A DNA stretch of 64,000 nucleotides from Saccharomycopsis fibuligera x Saccharomycopsis cf. fibuligera (GCA_001936135.1 CP012820.1:1860001-1924000); one strand, 5' to 3'; counted from the first letter of the stretch, positions 1 to 10,194 are shown. Program-made: numbers and translations. Notes: generated by a model from the letters alone, not told the origin.

Positions 1-485
1 AAGTCGCAGTGCTCTTTTGACGGGTTACTATAGTTTCTTACCCGTACAATTGCCTGCTTCACCTGTACTGCGCTCGCTAAGGAAAGGGGGGTACCCTGTT
101 TTGAGCACTGAACTTTTCAAAGTCTGCTTCGTGGGCACTGTCCAAGCCACAGCGACAGTGCCTGGAAGGAGAGCGAGACACTAAACTGCTGATCGTGTGC
201 CAGTTTGTCTTTTACGGCCTAAACCGCAAGGCTTGTTTTTTTGTAGTTTGTACGCTTGAGTGTGCTGTTAATGGTTGATTTATTCATTTTTGATCTTTCT
301 CTTTACTTCTGATTCTGCCTTCTGGTTTGTTTTAAAACAGAGATCTCTTCTGTCATCTCATTTGCTGTTCCTTTGTTGTTTAAGTGTTAGCTTTCTTTCT
401 CTTTAAACAACCACTTTGCTCCACCGTACATTGGGCCATTTTGCAGTACAGAATCCCTCTTTAAAAAGACTTGCCCATCCACAAT
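1..485. other. Upstream region of the TMN gene
   Basis: No gene is supported here. The 200 bases before the ATG at 486 are rich in pyrimidine runs, as usual for yeast leaders. This is presumably the promoter and 5' leader of the plus-strand nonaspanin gene. No clear TATA element, tRNA or repeat is visible. Confidence 0.5.
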
Positions 486-2513
486 ATGGTGCTTCTCAAG
501 ACTCTAGCTTGCCTTTGCCTATCGCTTAGCTTTCCTCTTGCTAGTGGGAAGCTCGTTAGAAGAAACTACAACAAAGATGATAACGTTCCAATAACCGTCA
601 CAAACATTTCTCCTGGCGGTAACTCGGAAAATGGGAAATTCTTTTTGTATCCAATAAGTTACTTTGATGAGACCGCCAACTTTTGCTATGCTGACAAGTT
701 TGTCAAGGACGATGATACAGAAGGCCGAGCCAAACTCCAAAAGTACCAATCTGAGAACAACATCATTGCATATGACACCATATTTGAAGACGATATTTCA
801 TATGGGCCACGTACGATCGAGTCGGTTTTCCAGCAAGACATTACATGTCAGCAAATTTGCTGGAGAGACTACCACAGTGTTAATGCATCTAGAATTAACT
901 TTTTGATTGAAAACGACTACCGCTTTAATTTTTTCATTGACGATATTCCAGTTGGCAAAGAGTTTTATGATTTCAACTCCAACAAATTCTACATTTCAAA
1001 CAATGTTCCAATTGGCTACAAGGATATTAACCATGTTTTACATATATATAACCACTGGCAGTTTATTATCTACTACACCAACAATGGCTTGAATAGCTAC
1101 AACATTATCAAGGCGGTTATGCAACAGCGCGCTGCAAAACGTGTTAAGCAGCACGAAAATCAATGTCAAATTTACCCACCGCAAGTCTTGAGAACTAAGC
1201 CAAATGTGGACAACAAGGTCATTTTCACGTACGATGTCGTCTGGAAGGAAATTTCCAATGAGATGACTAACCACTATGACTGGAACAACCGTCTTGACCA
1301 ATTTAAGCACAACTTGGTCAATCATAAGTTTGACAATATTCAAAATTCTTTATATTTTGTTTTGATTATACTTGTCGCCATCTACACCAGCAACAAGTTT
1401 AGCTCAGTATTGAGCGCAGATACTAGACGCTACAAGTCTTTGGCAGGCGACGACGTTACTGACGCAGATATTGTGGCTATTGGCGAAGATGATGATTTGT
1501 TGGTTAATTGGTACTCTTTGAAGAATGATGTGTTTAGAAGACCAAACAAATTGATTTTCTTCTCCAACATTGTTGGATTAGGTATCCAGTCAATTGTAGT
1601 TGCTGTTATTACTTTGCTTTTGTTGATCACTAACCATATTTCTATAATCACCCCATATGAAGTGAAACGCACTATCTTCACCTTGATTTTGGCTACTAGC
1701 GCTATTCAAGCATATGTTGCTGGTACCATTTACAAGAACTTCCATCCAAGTTTTTTGCATAATACCACCGTTACTTTTTCTTCTGTCATTAGCGAGCATA
1801 AATTATTGTTGATTGTTAATGCAGTCTTCACTCCAGCAGTTTTCGCTGTTGCTAACGTTTTCCTCAATAGTGGTTACGCCGCTGTCCAATCCACCAAGTA
1901 TTTAACTTTTCCAACTCTTTTCAATCTCTTTGTTTTCAAGTTTGCATTGATTTATGTGCCGTTATCTATTATTGGCTCATTATATGCTTTGAAAGTTTCT
2001 TCAAACAGTTACGCTCTCAACAATCCAAGCTTGAAGGTCAATATGATTGAAAAGAAAATTCCATCGTCAACTCCACTCTTGAATAGACCAATAATCAGCA
2101 GTCTTGTGGTGGCGGTTTTTCCATTCAGTGTTATTTCTAACAGACTTACATACTTGTGGGCTGGTATTCTCTTCAATAATTTGTATTTTGGCTTCTGGAA
2201 TTACTTGATTTCGTTGTTTTTAGCAGCTGCCATTTCCGTTTTGGCCAACATTATGATGACTTTCAACGCCTTGAATGTTGGTAACTGGAAATGGCAATGG
2301 CTTACTGTTGACAGTGGATTAGCAGTTGGGCTTTTCAGTTTCATTTATGGTTTTAGATCAGTCAACTGGAACAAATTTGGTGATGCTCCATCATTTTTCA
2401 TCTTTGTTGCAGAAAACTTTTTGGTAAGTTCTTTGATTGGTGCCGGTTTTGCCAGTGTCAACTTTTACTTTACTTGGGCGTTTGTCCGCAAGCTCTACAA
2501 TTCCAAAGCTTAA
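486..2513 (+). CDS. Transmembrane 9 superfamily (EMP70/TMN) protein
   Basis: This is a 675-residue nonaspanin of the endosome/Golgi. The family helps sort membrane proteins and is linked to copper homeostasis and adhesion in S. cerevisiae (Emp70, Tmn2, Tmn3). The first ATG of the frame is at 486; it gives a hydrophobic signal peptide (about residues 1-21). A lumenal domain of about 270 residues follows with paired cysteines (FCY near 65 and CQQIC near 120), and then nine predicted membrane segments from about residue 285. The cytosolic loop after the first segment carries the family-type stretch NDVFRRP, matching the DVFRPP element of EMP70 proteins. Length fits the family (667-706 in S. cerevisiae). 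The lumenal part looks diverged from Emp70, so TMN3 or a TMN2-like copy is possible; I did not assign a symbol. The C-terminus lacks an obvious KxD signal. It is convergent with the cyclin gene. Confidence 0.9.
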   Translation: MVLLKTLACLCLSLSFPLASGKLVRRNYNKDDNVPITVTNISPGGNSENGKFFLYPISYFDETANFCYADKFVKDDDTEGRAKLQKYQSENNIIAYDTIFEDDISYGPRTIESVFQQDITCQQICWRDYHSVNASRINFLIENDYRFNFFIDDIPVGKEFYDFNSNKFYISNNVPIGYKDINHVLHIYNHWQFIIYYTNNGLNSYNIIKAVMQQRAAKRVKQHENQCQIYPPQVLRTKPNVDNKVIFTYDVVWKEISNEMTNHYDWNNRLDQFKHNLVNHKFDNIQNSLYFVLIILVAIYTSNKFSSVLSADTRRYKSLAGDDVTDADIVAIGEDDDLLVNWYSLKNDVFRRPNKLIFFSNIVGLGIQSIVVAVITLLLLITNHISIITPYEVKRTIFTLILATSAIQAYVAGTIYKNFHPSFLHNTTVTFSSVISEHKLLLIVNAVFTPAVFAVANVFLNSGYAAVQSTKYLTFPTLFNLFVFKFALIYVPLSIIGSLYALKVSSNSYALNNPSLKVNMIEKKIPSSTPLLNRPIISSLVVAVFPFSVISNRLTYLWAGILFNNLYFGFWNYLISLFLAAAISVLANIMMTFNALNVGNWKWQWLTVDSGLAVGLFSFIYGFRSVNWNKFGDAPSFFIFVAENFLVSSLIGAGFASVNFYFTWAFVRKLYNSKA

Positions 2514-2797
2514 GAATTTGATTTGGAGATAGGGTTTTTGAAAATTAGATATTGTCGTTGTATTCGCTGAGCGAAATTCGTGAACAATGAATAATAGGAT
2601 AGAGGCGATGAATTTATATACTTCATTACATGTTACATTTCTTTTGTGCTGATAATTATATAAGAATTTTTTCCTTATTTATTTTTTAATACTTTTTTTT
2701 AATCAAATGTTTGTAACACCAATGCAGCGTATCTATAAGAATGAGATAAATTGCGAGTTTTATGTATACTTATGAATATAAAGTTCTCAATTCTTTG

Positions 2798-2798
<1 letters not shown>

Positions 2799-2879
<81 letters not shown>

Positions 2880-2883
2880 TATT
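2799..2883. repeat. TTA trinucleotide microsatellite
   Basis: An uninterrupted run of about 23 TTA units is followed by a few ATC/ATT-interrupted units. It lies in a convergent 3' intergenic region, so it is non-coding. Confidence 0.95.
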
Positions 2884-2887
2884 GCTA

Positions 2888-2916
2888 TTTTTTTTCTTTT
2901 TTTTTTTTTTTTTTTT
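2888..2916. repeat. T-rich homopolymer tract
   Basis: This is a run of Ts broken by a single C, directly after the TTA repeat. Confidence 0.9.
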
Positions 2917-3826
2917 ATATGCGGAACTGTGCTCTCTTCCAGCAACGAATAATAGTGGCGTGGCAAATGAAGTTCCTCAAGAAAAAACAGCAATGCTATG
3001 GTAACTTAACGAAGAAGGAGCCAAGCAATGCTGTTAGTGAAAATTATTACCAACAGTAGTATTTTAAGATCTTGTCGCAGCTTAATTTGAAGCGCAATTC
3101 CTTTTTCTATTTGATTCATTTTTTGATATACTTCTGCTGTATGTTCTTTTTTAAAATATGTAACTATTTTTTATATATATGAAGCCATCTCAATTCTTTT
3201 TTAGTTTACAATTCTCACAGCCTAACAACTGTCTTTACTCTCGTTTCTTGCCTTATTGGCTGCTATGATTACCATCTAGATTTTTTTTGAAGATTCAAGA
3301 AACGATGCTTTTTCCACGTATTAATGCTTTCCCTTGATAGAAAACTAAATATATATATATATATATGAATAAAGTAAAAAAAGGAACTTTTTATGACAAC
3401 GCTGATGAAAACAGGGCTGACTATTTACGTCAGTTTTTTTCATTTATTTTTTTTTTTTGCAACAGGTTGAACTACGATTCTGTAAATTTATTGTTTGTAA
3501 TACTTGCTTCAAATTTCATAATGATAGCTATGAAATTATATATATATATACATACACATACATATATACATGGTTGTTGGGTTAGTGAGGTATTGTTACT
3601 ATCGTGCTGTGTACAAGATGAGCCAACATGGGAATGGGAATGTTCAGTTCTTAATTTCTCGATGAAAGGCTAACTAACAGTAGAAAATAAGTATACAAAG
3701 CAAAAAAGCGCTACACTAGTGCCCACATTCATTTCAATTATTTACTACAGCTTATCAAACAATATCAGGATCAGCATTCATTCTAACTGGAGTAGTAATC
3801 CTTTTTGCAACTCTAATGCATGTTCC

Positions 3827-5896
3827 TCAATACTGCAACGTATCAGTATTATTACTCTGATTATTACTTTGACTATTACTCTGACTCTGACTATGACTAT
3901 GGCTATTGTACACTGGAGCACCCCGGCCGCCGCGACTATCCCTATTTCTCATAGTATTGCTATTACTACTGTTGTTATTATTAGGTCTGGAATTTTGACC
4001 ATGGTGCATTATTGGAGGTTTTGGTATACCTGGAACGTGAGCAGCAGTAGCAGCAGCAGCATGAGGGACGTTTCTATTGCTGGCTAGATTGCTGTGGTGG
4101 GCAGCTGAGTCCGCATTAGCAGCGAGGCCCGAGGAAAATGAAGAAGCTATTGGTGCAGGAACTTTTGATGCTGGAGCAATTGCTGGGACCCCAGTACCAG
4201 TAGTACTACTTCCAGCCCCCGAGGCAATTGCAATTGGAAGCTTATCATCAACCGCACGGATTTCCTTCTTAAACTCGTTGCGGCCCGCTTTGACGTCTTC
4301 TTCATCACCACCACCGTCCACAGCTTCAAGCAAGTCGTCCATGGAATAATCAAAAGAGCTCAATTGCGGATCAAGCCCCATTTTAACATCGACCGTTTTC
4401 AAATGATCAAAGCATTCCTTCATGTACGCAATGATATCATTAATTTTTGCCAACCCCACGCCAAAATGCTTCTGAACAAAAAATTTACCAATTTTTTCCT
4501 TTTTTTTCAACATTGTCAAGACATAAGCGGCGGCAGCGAGTTCATATGCATTATAGAGGATATAAACTGGGCAGTAGATGGCCACTTCTGCAAACCAGTA
4601 GAATTGCTTGACTTGCAATTCTTTTTCCCTTTGTCGCTGCTTGCGCTGCTGTGGGGTTAGCTGGCTAGTGACTGCGGTGTTTATGCCGCTGGCATCGTCA
4701 ACGTCTAACACTTCGTCAAAGACGTCAAACGGCATTTCTATGATTAGATCAAATCTTAAGTCCTTGAGTATTTTGTTTTCTAGGGACTTGATGGCGTCAA
4801 TATTTTTCCAAATCAAGTTATCTAATTCTTCTACTGGCACACCCGGCTTTATCATTTTGGCCAATTGTAGCGCTATAGTTTTGATGCTTTTTAAATTCTC
4901 TTCGGATTTAGTAGCGATAAAGACACATGTTGCCACCACTTGTTTGTAGTCAAAGGAAAAAAAATCATTAAACATGTAGTATCGGTTCAAGAAGACTGAC
5001 GCAGCAATCACTGTTCTTCTGGCGAGTTTGGTGCCCGCAGAAAATTCCACTACTCGCTGTACTGCTTTGGCTCTATATGCTAATTCGTCCTTGTATGGGA
5101 TTGATTTGGCTAGTCTGGAGGGTGTTTTCTCCTTAAGATCTTCCTTGGTGAAGATCCACTGATTGTACGGTACGTTGATGACTTCAGGCCACATGTCATC
5201 GTCTTGTTCTTGTTCCTGCTCCTGTTCTTTTCTCCCTTCTTGTTCGCCTGCTTGAGCCGTAGTAGCTCCAACTAGTGGTCCTGCCACGGTAATATTGTTG
5301 AGCTGAAGCGTAGGCACAGAACTATTGCTTGGATTTACAGCGGCTGCCGCCGCAGCAGTAGCGGCTTTTCCAAGATACGTATCCTTGGTCCCATTTGAAT
5401 AATTGTCTCTTCTATCCCAGTCTCTGGTCAAGTTTCGCAGTCTGGGATTGTTATTATTACTATTATTATTGATATGGTTGAGGTTGTCTGCCATTGGTAA
5501 AGAATTTATTCCAGAGGGACCATTGCTGTTAGTACCGCCTCTTCTGTATCCGTTTCCTGCGGATGGACCTCTAGCATAATCTCTTCTACCGCTACCGCCA
5601 TAACCTCTATCGCCATTCATGCCGTAGTTGTTACTGTTCATTGAAGAAGGGTTGGACGATATTACTGGATCGTCGGTGAAATTATTACGGTTGTTTGTGT
5701 TTCTGTTGCTGAGACTCAGATTGGCGTTAGCATCGGCATTACTTGTGTGTCGACCGTTTGGACTTTTTGATCTTGACCTTGGCCTTTTGGAATACGATAT
5801 CGGTACTCTGTTGTTATTGATATGGTTGTCGTTATTTGATGGTCTGTATCTGCTGCTGCTGCTGCTGTTGCTGTTGAAACCTGAATGGTGATTCAT
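3827..5896 (-). CDS. Cyclin K/T-type cyclin of a transcription-elongation CDK
   Basis: The ATG at 5896 is the first in frame and gives 689 residues. About 230 N-terminal residues are Asn/Ser/Arg/Gly-rich. An acidic and Gln stretch is followed by MWPEVINVPYNQWIFTKEDL (about residue 235), the W-x-F/TPS lead-in typical of cyclin K/T/Pch1 proteins. The cyclin fold spans about residues 255-490, including FLNRYYMFNDF and VFIATKSEE, which match the HRFYM and LAGKVEE signatures of cyclins K/T. The C-terminal tail is low complexity (Ala, Asn, Ser, Gln). Family members bind CDK9/CDK12-type kinases (Bur1-Bur2, Ctk1-Ctk2, Cdk9-Pch1) that phosphorylate the Pol II CTD and Spt5. I cannot tell BUR2 from CTK2 by eye; the WxF lead-in favours the Bur2/Pch1 group. 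The likely alternative kinase partner CTK1 lies about 31 kb to the right. Confidence 0.85.
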   Translation of the reverse strand: MNHHSGFNSNSSSSSRYRPSNNDNHINNNRVPISYSKRPRSRSKSPNGRHTSNADANANLSLSNRNTNNRNNFTDDPVISSNPSSMNSNNYGMNGDRGYGGSGRRDYARGPSAGNGYRRGGTNSNGPSGINSLPMADNLNHINNNSNNNNPRLRNLTRDWDRRDNYSNGTKDTYLGKAATAAAAAAVNPSNSSVPTLQLNNITVAGPLVGATTAQAGEQEGRKEQEQEQEQDDDMWPEVINVPYNQWIFTKEDLKEKTPSRLAKSIPYKDELAYRAKAVQRVVEFSAGTKLARRTVIAASVFLNRYYMFNDFFSFDYKQVVATCVFIATKSEENLKSIKTIALQLAKMIKPGVPVEELDNLIWKNIDAIKSLENKILKDLRFDLIIEMPFDVFDEVLDVDDASGINTAVTSQLTPQQRKQRQREKELQVKQFYWFAEVAIYCPVYILYNAYELAAAAYVLTMLKKKEKIGKFFVQKHFGVGLAKINDIIAYMKECFDHLKTVDVKMGLDPQLSSFDYSMDDLLEAVDGGGDEEDVKAGRNEFKKEIRAVDDKLPIAIASGAGSSTTGTGVPAIAPASKVPAPIASSFSSGLAANADSAAHHSNLASNRNVPHAAAATAAHVPGIPKPPIMHHGQNSRPNNNNSSNSNTMRNRDSRGGRGAPVYNSHSHSQSQSNSQSNNQSNNTDTLQY

Positions 5897-6300
5897 TATA
5901 CGTATGCTGACTGAAATACGAACTACTAAATACCAAAAACGCAAAGAAAAGCCGGCGTGGCTGGACGGCAGCTATATGAGTTGGAGCCCTTACTTGGATG
6001 GACAACTGGTATTTGGCAACTGACGAGTGTCTCTATACCATGTCCACCCACTACGTACACACCTGTTTCGTTGTTTCGGACTGTTTTTTCCTTCCTGTAA
6101 AAGATAATTTTTGCCGCACAGACAAGCTGGTTTACCCGACCACTCTCGAGCACCAAGGTGCTCGTCCTCTCCAAGGGTAGGGCAGCCAGTACAGTCGCAA
6201 CAATTGTGTTGGTTAAAAGCACAGTAAAAAACGATCATTAATATATTTTTACAAATTATAATGTGTAAACTAGACAAAATTTATAAAAACATCAGGTTAC
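5897..6300. other. Spacer: RPS8 3' end and cyclin promoter
   Basis: This is about 400 bases between two minus-strand genes. It should contain the RPS8 3' UTR/poly(A) region and the cyclin gene promoter. The short open frames are not supported. I see no specific site. Confidence 0.5.
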
Positions 6301-6912
6301 TTATTTCTTAGCAGTCAATCTTCTCAAGTAGAAAGCCAATTCTTCACCTTCCAAGATGTAACCATCAACTCTTCCAGATTGACCTGGTCTAGAAGAAACA
6401 GCAGCGTACAAACGACCAGCACCGAATTGGGTGTCCAAAGAGTTTTCAACCTTAGCCTTGGAGGATCTAGCAGCCAATTTTCTTTCAACCTTTCTGGATC
6501 TCTTGACTTCTTCTTCGTCTTCGGCGGCCTTGGCATTCTTCTTCTTACCCAAAGTTTGACCGTAGTGGGTTTCGTACCATTGTCTGAATGGAGTAGCATC
6601 GATTTGGACAATAGCAGCCTTGGTCAAAGTGTTGGTTCTGACCAATTCGTTATTGGATGGGTGGTAAACGACACCAACAACTCTGGTCTTTCTGGAAACA
6701 CCTTCAGAGGCCCAGGAGAAGTTACCAGTGTCAACTCTCAAAGCTCTGAACTTCTTGTTACCACCTCTGGTTCTAACTTCATGGATACGTTTAGCACCGA
6801 TCTTGGTGTTGGCTGGTTGACGGCCTAATTCGAACTTCCGCTTCTTTCTGAATTGGGCTCTTTTGGCACCAGTGTGGGAACGCTTGTGACGTGAATCTCT
6901 AGAAATACCCAT
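6301..6912 (-). CDS. RPS8: 40S ribosomal protein eS8
   Basis: This is a 203-residue ribosomal protein eS8 of the small subunit. The N-terminus [18 protein letters not shown] and the segment [21 protein letters not shown] are hallmark eS8 sequence. Lysine/arginine content is high and the length equals the family norm (about 200 in yeasts). The C-terminus ends in LRRLTAKK. The gene uses strongly biased codons, as expected for a highly expressed gene. Just before the ATG on the coding strand is a TACTAAC branch site (6930-6936) and an AG acceptor (6918), so the leader is probably spliced (see the intron at 6918-7530). The Cbf1-type E-boxes beyond the presumed donor fit a ribosomal-protein promoter. 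Confidence 0.98.
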   Translation of the reverse strand: MGISRDSRHKRSHTGAKRAQFRKKRKFELGRQPANTKIGAKRIHEVRTRGGNKKFRALRVDTGNFSWASEGVSRKTRVVGVVYHPSNNELVRTNTLTKAAIVQIDATPFRQWYETHYGQTLGKKKNAKAAEDEEEVKRSRKVERKLAARSSKAKVENSLDTQFGAGRLYAAVSSRPGQSGRVDGYILEGEELAFYLRRLTAKK

Positions 6913-6917
6913 TTTTA

Positions 6918-7530
6918 CTATTTGGTGTTGTTAGTATACTCTTGTTGAGCGGGGGCGACGTGGTTAGAGAGTGATCAGGTTTAGCTGGTTGAAGAAAAGA
7001 GATCGCTGCTTGGCTTAGGTTTTCTTTTTTTATGTAGTATTGTGACGCATGAAAATTTTTTATTCTGTACGCGCAATGCAGACGCTGTGCTGTCGGCTCC
7101 AACCGTAACAACAACAGCAGCAGTAACGATAATTGCTGAACTGCTGGACTCATAGATATCGGTGTCTGCCGGCTATTGATTGGCGTAAAGATAGCACCGT
7201 AAATGCTCCGTGGCTCGCTCAAACTTCGCAGTCTTCCATCTTCAGTATTCCCTGATAGTGCCGAGTTTCATCGATTCTCTCGCGCTGGTCGTTTCTTTCC
7301 AGGACAATGCAGTTTTGTTGTCGTCGCCGGCAGCTGGTTTTGCGATACTGATGTGACCAAACACAAGTGCTGACGAACGGTTGCAGTAGTACAAACTTGA
7401 TGTGTTTTTTTTTCTGTTTTTTCTACTTTTTTTTTCACTTTGCTCCCCAAATTTCAATGGTGGTGATCATCTCTAATCTTCTAACGCACTCTCTAACAGT
7501 ATTTAGATGTTCAATGTACCCTAAACATAC
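6918..7530 (-). other. RPS8: Probable 5'-leader intron of RPS8
   Basis: Read on the minus strand, a GTATGT donor starts at 7530, TACTAAC lies at 6936-6930 and AAATAG ends at 6918, five bases before the ATG. Branch-to-acceptor distance is 13. The intron would be 613 nt, a size common for yeast ribosomal-protein introns. The acceptor side is strong. The donor is the only perfect GTATGT I found in the interval, but an upstream alternative cannot be excluded. Confidence 0.65.
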
Positions 7531-7660
7531 CTATTTATCGTTAGTATTTTGAAAAATCTAAGCAAAAGATCGAGAGATTGATGGGAATTTTTTTCTTTTG
7601 TTTGAAAATTGTCAAATACTTTTGCCTGGACAGTATGTGGGAGAGGGGAGACTGGATTCG

Positions 7661-7681
7661 CAGAGCAGAGCAGAGCAGAGC
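7661..7681. repeat. CAGAG pentanucleotide repeat (about 4 copies)
   Basis: Four perfect CAGAG units lie in a purine-rich stretch (to about 7740) between the presumed RPS8 transcription start and its E-box cluster. Confidence 0.85.
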
Positions 7682-7803
7682 GGGTGAGCGAGAGCAGAGT
7701 AGCAGAGAGAGCGCGCGAGAGAGAGCATAGCAGCAGTGGCACCAGCGCAGAGCAGCAAGAGAGGCGGCGGCCCAGTGGACACAACCGCCCTCTAAGTATA
7801 GAG

Positions 7804-7978
7804 CACGTGAGGAGCTGTACCGGGTCATGTGATTAACGCGGAGGGCACGCGGCAACGAAAGTGACTGTGGAATATCAGCCCTGGAAGCGGTCACATGGCG
7901 AGCACGCAGTGCCGGATCTTGGGAGTAAAATAGCCCTTCTGGTCGCCTGGGGCTTACCCTGAATGTAACTGTCACATG
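7804..7978 (-). promoter_or_regulatory. Cluster of four Cbf1-type E-boxes upstream of RPS8
   Basis: CACGTG at 7804-7809, CATGTG at 7826-7831, and CACATG at 7892-7897 and 7973-7978. Three of the four match RTCACRTG, the Cbf1 consensus, on one strand or the other. In Candida albicans Cbf1 is reported to be part of ribosomal-protein promoters. The distance from the RPS8 ATG (about 0.9-1.1 kb) makes sense only if the leader contains the proposed intron. Confidence 0.6.
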
Positions 7979-8485
7979 ATCGTGCCTCGTAAATGCTTTT
8001 TTTTTATTTTATTTTTTTTTTGTTTGATTGTGATTGTGAGTGATTGTGATTTTGACTCCTGTGGTCTTGAGGAATTTACGAGGACCAAGGACCAAAGTGA
8101 AATTAACGAGATTGGTTTATCAGACAATCTCCAGATTTACGCGATTTGCAATAAAGCCGACTGAACGGCCAAGAATAATTTCAAAAGCTTTGTTTTATTT
8201 TATTATTTTTATTTTATTTTATTTTACTTTTTTTTTGATGTGGCTTGGTAGTACGTGCAGTTGTGCAACTGCCGGCGAGGTAGGCTCAGTAGTTAGTACC
8301 CAGTACATGCGACAGCTGCGACAGAATGACGGTGCCAGTTCCCAGGAAACCTGCTTCCGGAGAAAGGCGTATCCGAGTAGTTGTAGCTGTAAATAGGGGC
8401 AGACGCAAACAACGTAAAAATTTGTACAACATGGGATGATTATAGAAAAATAAAGACAGATTATGTCAAGATGAAGGGAAACAAA

Positions 8486-8524
<39 letters not shown>

Positions 8525-8652
8525 AAACCAAACAGGGACCGTGAAAGCAGATTCTTGAGATTCAGCGAACAGAACAAGGCGACAGCATACAAGCAAAATT
8601 GAATATTGTGATTGTGATTGTTATTAGCGCTGCATTCTTTCGAACGGCAGGG
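7979..8652. other. Spacer downstream of PRS3
   Basis: This is the 3' side of the minus-strand PRS3 gene. It holds T-rich runs (near 7997-8020 and 8198-8234) and a long A-run. No coding region is supported. Confidence 0.5.
8488..8519. repeat. Poly(A) tract, 32 A
   Basis: An uninterrupted run of 32 As in the PRS3 3' flank. No target-site duplication or coding remnant is visible next to it, so I treat it as simple sequence and not a retroposon tail. Confidence 0.9.
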
Positions 8653-9615
8653 CTACATCGGAGAGTGTCTAAACAAGTAGGAAACACTCTCGCCGTTATG
8701 TAATCTTCTGATTGCCTCGGCTAACACCCCGCTGATATCTATAGTATCCAACTTTGGACATATTTTCTTCTTGTCCTCAAACGGAACGGTGTTGGTACAC
8801 ACAACCCTGTGCAACTTACTGTTGTTGATGTTCTTGATGGCATTCCCCGACAATATCCCGTGGGTGACAATAGCAATGACCTGTTTGGCGTTGTGCTGGA
8901 GCAAAATATCAGCAGCCTTGGCCAACGTGCCGCATGTGTCGGCCATGTCGTCCACAATGATGCAAATCTTGTCGGTAACGTCGCCAACAAGCAACATTCT
9001 GCTGACCTCGTTGGCCACCGCTCTTTCCTTGTGGATCAAGGCAAAGTTCAAGTCCAACCTGTCGGCCAACGATGCTGCTCTTTTAGCGCCGCCGGCGTCC
9101 GGAGAAACCAATATAGCGTTTCTATGGTCGATTTGCTCCTTGATGTACCGCAACACGCTTGGCTCGGCGTACAAGTTGTCGGCCGGAACATCGAAGAACC
9201 CTTGGATTTGCGCCGCGTGCAAATCCATAGTGATGATGTGGTTGACTCCCGCGGTGGTGAGCATGTCAGCAACCAACTTGGCAGAAATAGGGGCTCTGCT
9301 CTTGTCCTTTCTGTCCTGTCTTGCGTACGGAAAGTTTGGAATCACAGCGGTAATGGTTCTTGCAGAAGCGGTTTTGCAGGCGTTTATCATTATGAGCAAT
9401 TCAATCAATCTGTCATTGACGTCGCCGCACGAGATCTGGGAGATTATATACACGTCTTCGTCTCTGACAGACTCGGCAATGGAAAAGAGAACTTCGCCGC
9501 TGGACTCTCTCTTGATGTCAACTTTGCAGAGGTCGAGGCCAAGTCTGGCGGAGACGGCATCGGCCAATCCTCTGTGTATGTCGCTGGAGATTAGCTTGAT
9601 GGAGTTGGTAGCCAT
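8653..9615 (-). CDS. PRS3: Ribose-phosphate pyrophosphokinase
   Basis: Makes PRPP from ribose-5-phosphate and ATP for purine, pyrimidine, histidine, tryptophan and NAD synthesis in the cytosol. The product is 320 residues, the same length as S. cerevisiae Prs3, and aligns from end to end with it as I remember it. The PRPP-synthetase signature [14 protein letters not shown] is at 131-144, the flexible-loop region [15 protein letters not shown] at 99-113, and the PRPP-binding motif [12 protein letters not shown] at 221-232. There is no insertion, unlike the long Prs1 and Prs5 subunits, so this is a short, catalytic-type subunit that should work in a hetero-oligomer. The ATG at 9615 is the natural start. 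It is divergent from SPT7 across 1.4 kb. Confidence 0.95.
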   Translation of the reverse strand: MATNSIKLISSDIHRGLADAVSARLGLDLCKVDIKRESSGEVLFSIAESVRDEDVYIISQISCGDVNDRLIELLIMINACKTASARTITAVIPNFPYARQDRKDKSRAPISAKLVADMLTTAGVNHIITMDLHAAQIQGFFDVPADNLYAEPSVLRYIKEQIDHRNAILVSPDAGGAKRAASLADRLDLNFALIHKERAVANEVSRMLLVGDVTDKICIIVDDMADTCGTLAKAADILLQHNAKQVIAIVTHGILSGNAIKNINNSKLHRVVCTNTVPFEDKKKICPKLDTIDISGVLAEAIRRLHNGESVSYLFRHSPM

Positions 9616-10149
9616 TTTGTGCTGGGGCTATTGCGGTCTATGTGGTTACGGTTGTTGCGGCTGGCGCGCTATGTTGTGCGGTCGTGTGTGTGTGTGTGTG
9701 TAAGGAAGTTGAAAATGTCGCAAGAATGAATTATTTGATTTGACTAACAATTCCTCGGAGCAACGGGCAATTTTCGCACAAGTTGCAGACAGAAGTGATG
9801 GAATGAGTAGCCGTGGCTTGGAGGTGCTGTTTAAAGTAGCGAAAAGTACGGACAGTGTGGAGTGGTGTATCAGAACAAGAAGCACAGACGTCGTGCAAGA
9901 CAGTGGCCGGTGGAGATGGGAGATGGGAGATTGGAGATGGAGCTCACTGGAAAGCTTGCAACCTTTAGTACCGCAGTGAGCAGCCGCAGCGTGAGTGGCT
10001 CATCCTAAAATTTTTTATTTTTTTATTTTTTTTTGTTTACTAGTGCGCAGCCGCTGCGAAAACGTGCGCTTATGTAACACAGAACATCAGGATTATGTAA
10101 TATAATGTAACCCTGCTTGGATGAGCTGATGTGAGATGCGCGTTTTAGG

Positions 10150-10194
10150 GCGCTGAAGCGCAGCCCACAGCGTCGCAGTGCAGCACTGCACTGC
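10150..10194. repeat. Two short perfect inverted repeats in a GC-rich patch
   Basis: GCGCT-GA-AGCGC at 10150-10161 and GCAGTGCA-GCAC-TGCACTGC at 10175-10194 (8-bp arms). Both could form hairpins or serve as dimeric factor sites in the PRS3/SPT7 divergent promoter. Confidence 0.7.

Larger units (their letters stand above)
2514..3826. other. Convergent 3' intergenic region with simple repeats
   Basis: This is about 1.3 kb between the TMN gene and the minus-strand cyclin gene, so it should hold two 3' ends. It contains a long TTA repeat, a T-run, a TA run near 3350-3366, and AT-rich sequence. The open frames here encode only poly-Tyr, poly-Leu or poly-Ile from the repeat and are not genes. Confidence 0.6.

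Noticed and set aside
2751-3059. Open frames encoding poly-Tyr, poly-Leu or poly-Ile
   Set aside because: They are translations of the TTA microsatellite with no flanking coding signal.
7541-7975. 144-residue minus-strand open frame upstream of RPS8
   Set aside because: It is compositionally biased by CAGAG/CGAGAG repeats, contains the E-box cluster and shows no recognisable domain.
8488-8519. Poly(A) tracts (here and at 36117, 36482, 20876) as retroposon tails
   Set aside because: No target-site duplications and no element remnants lie beside them; homopolymer runs are common in all AT-rich spacers here.
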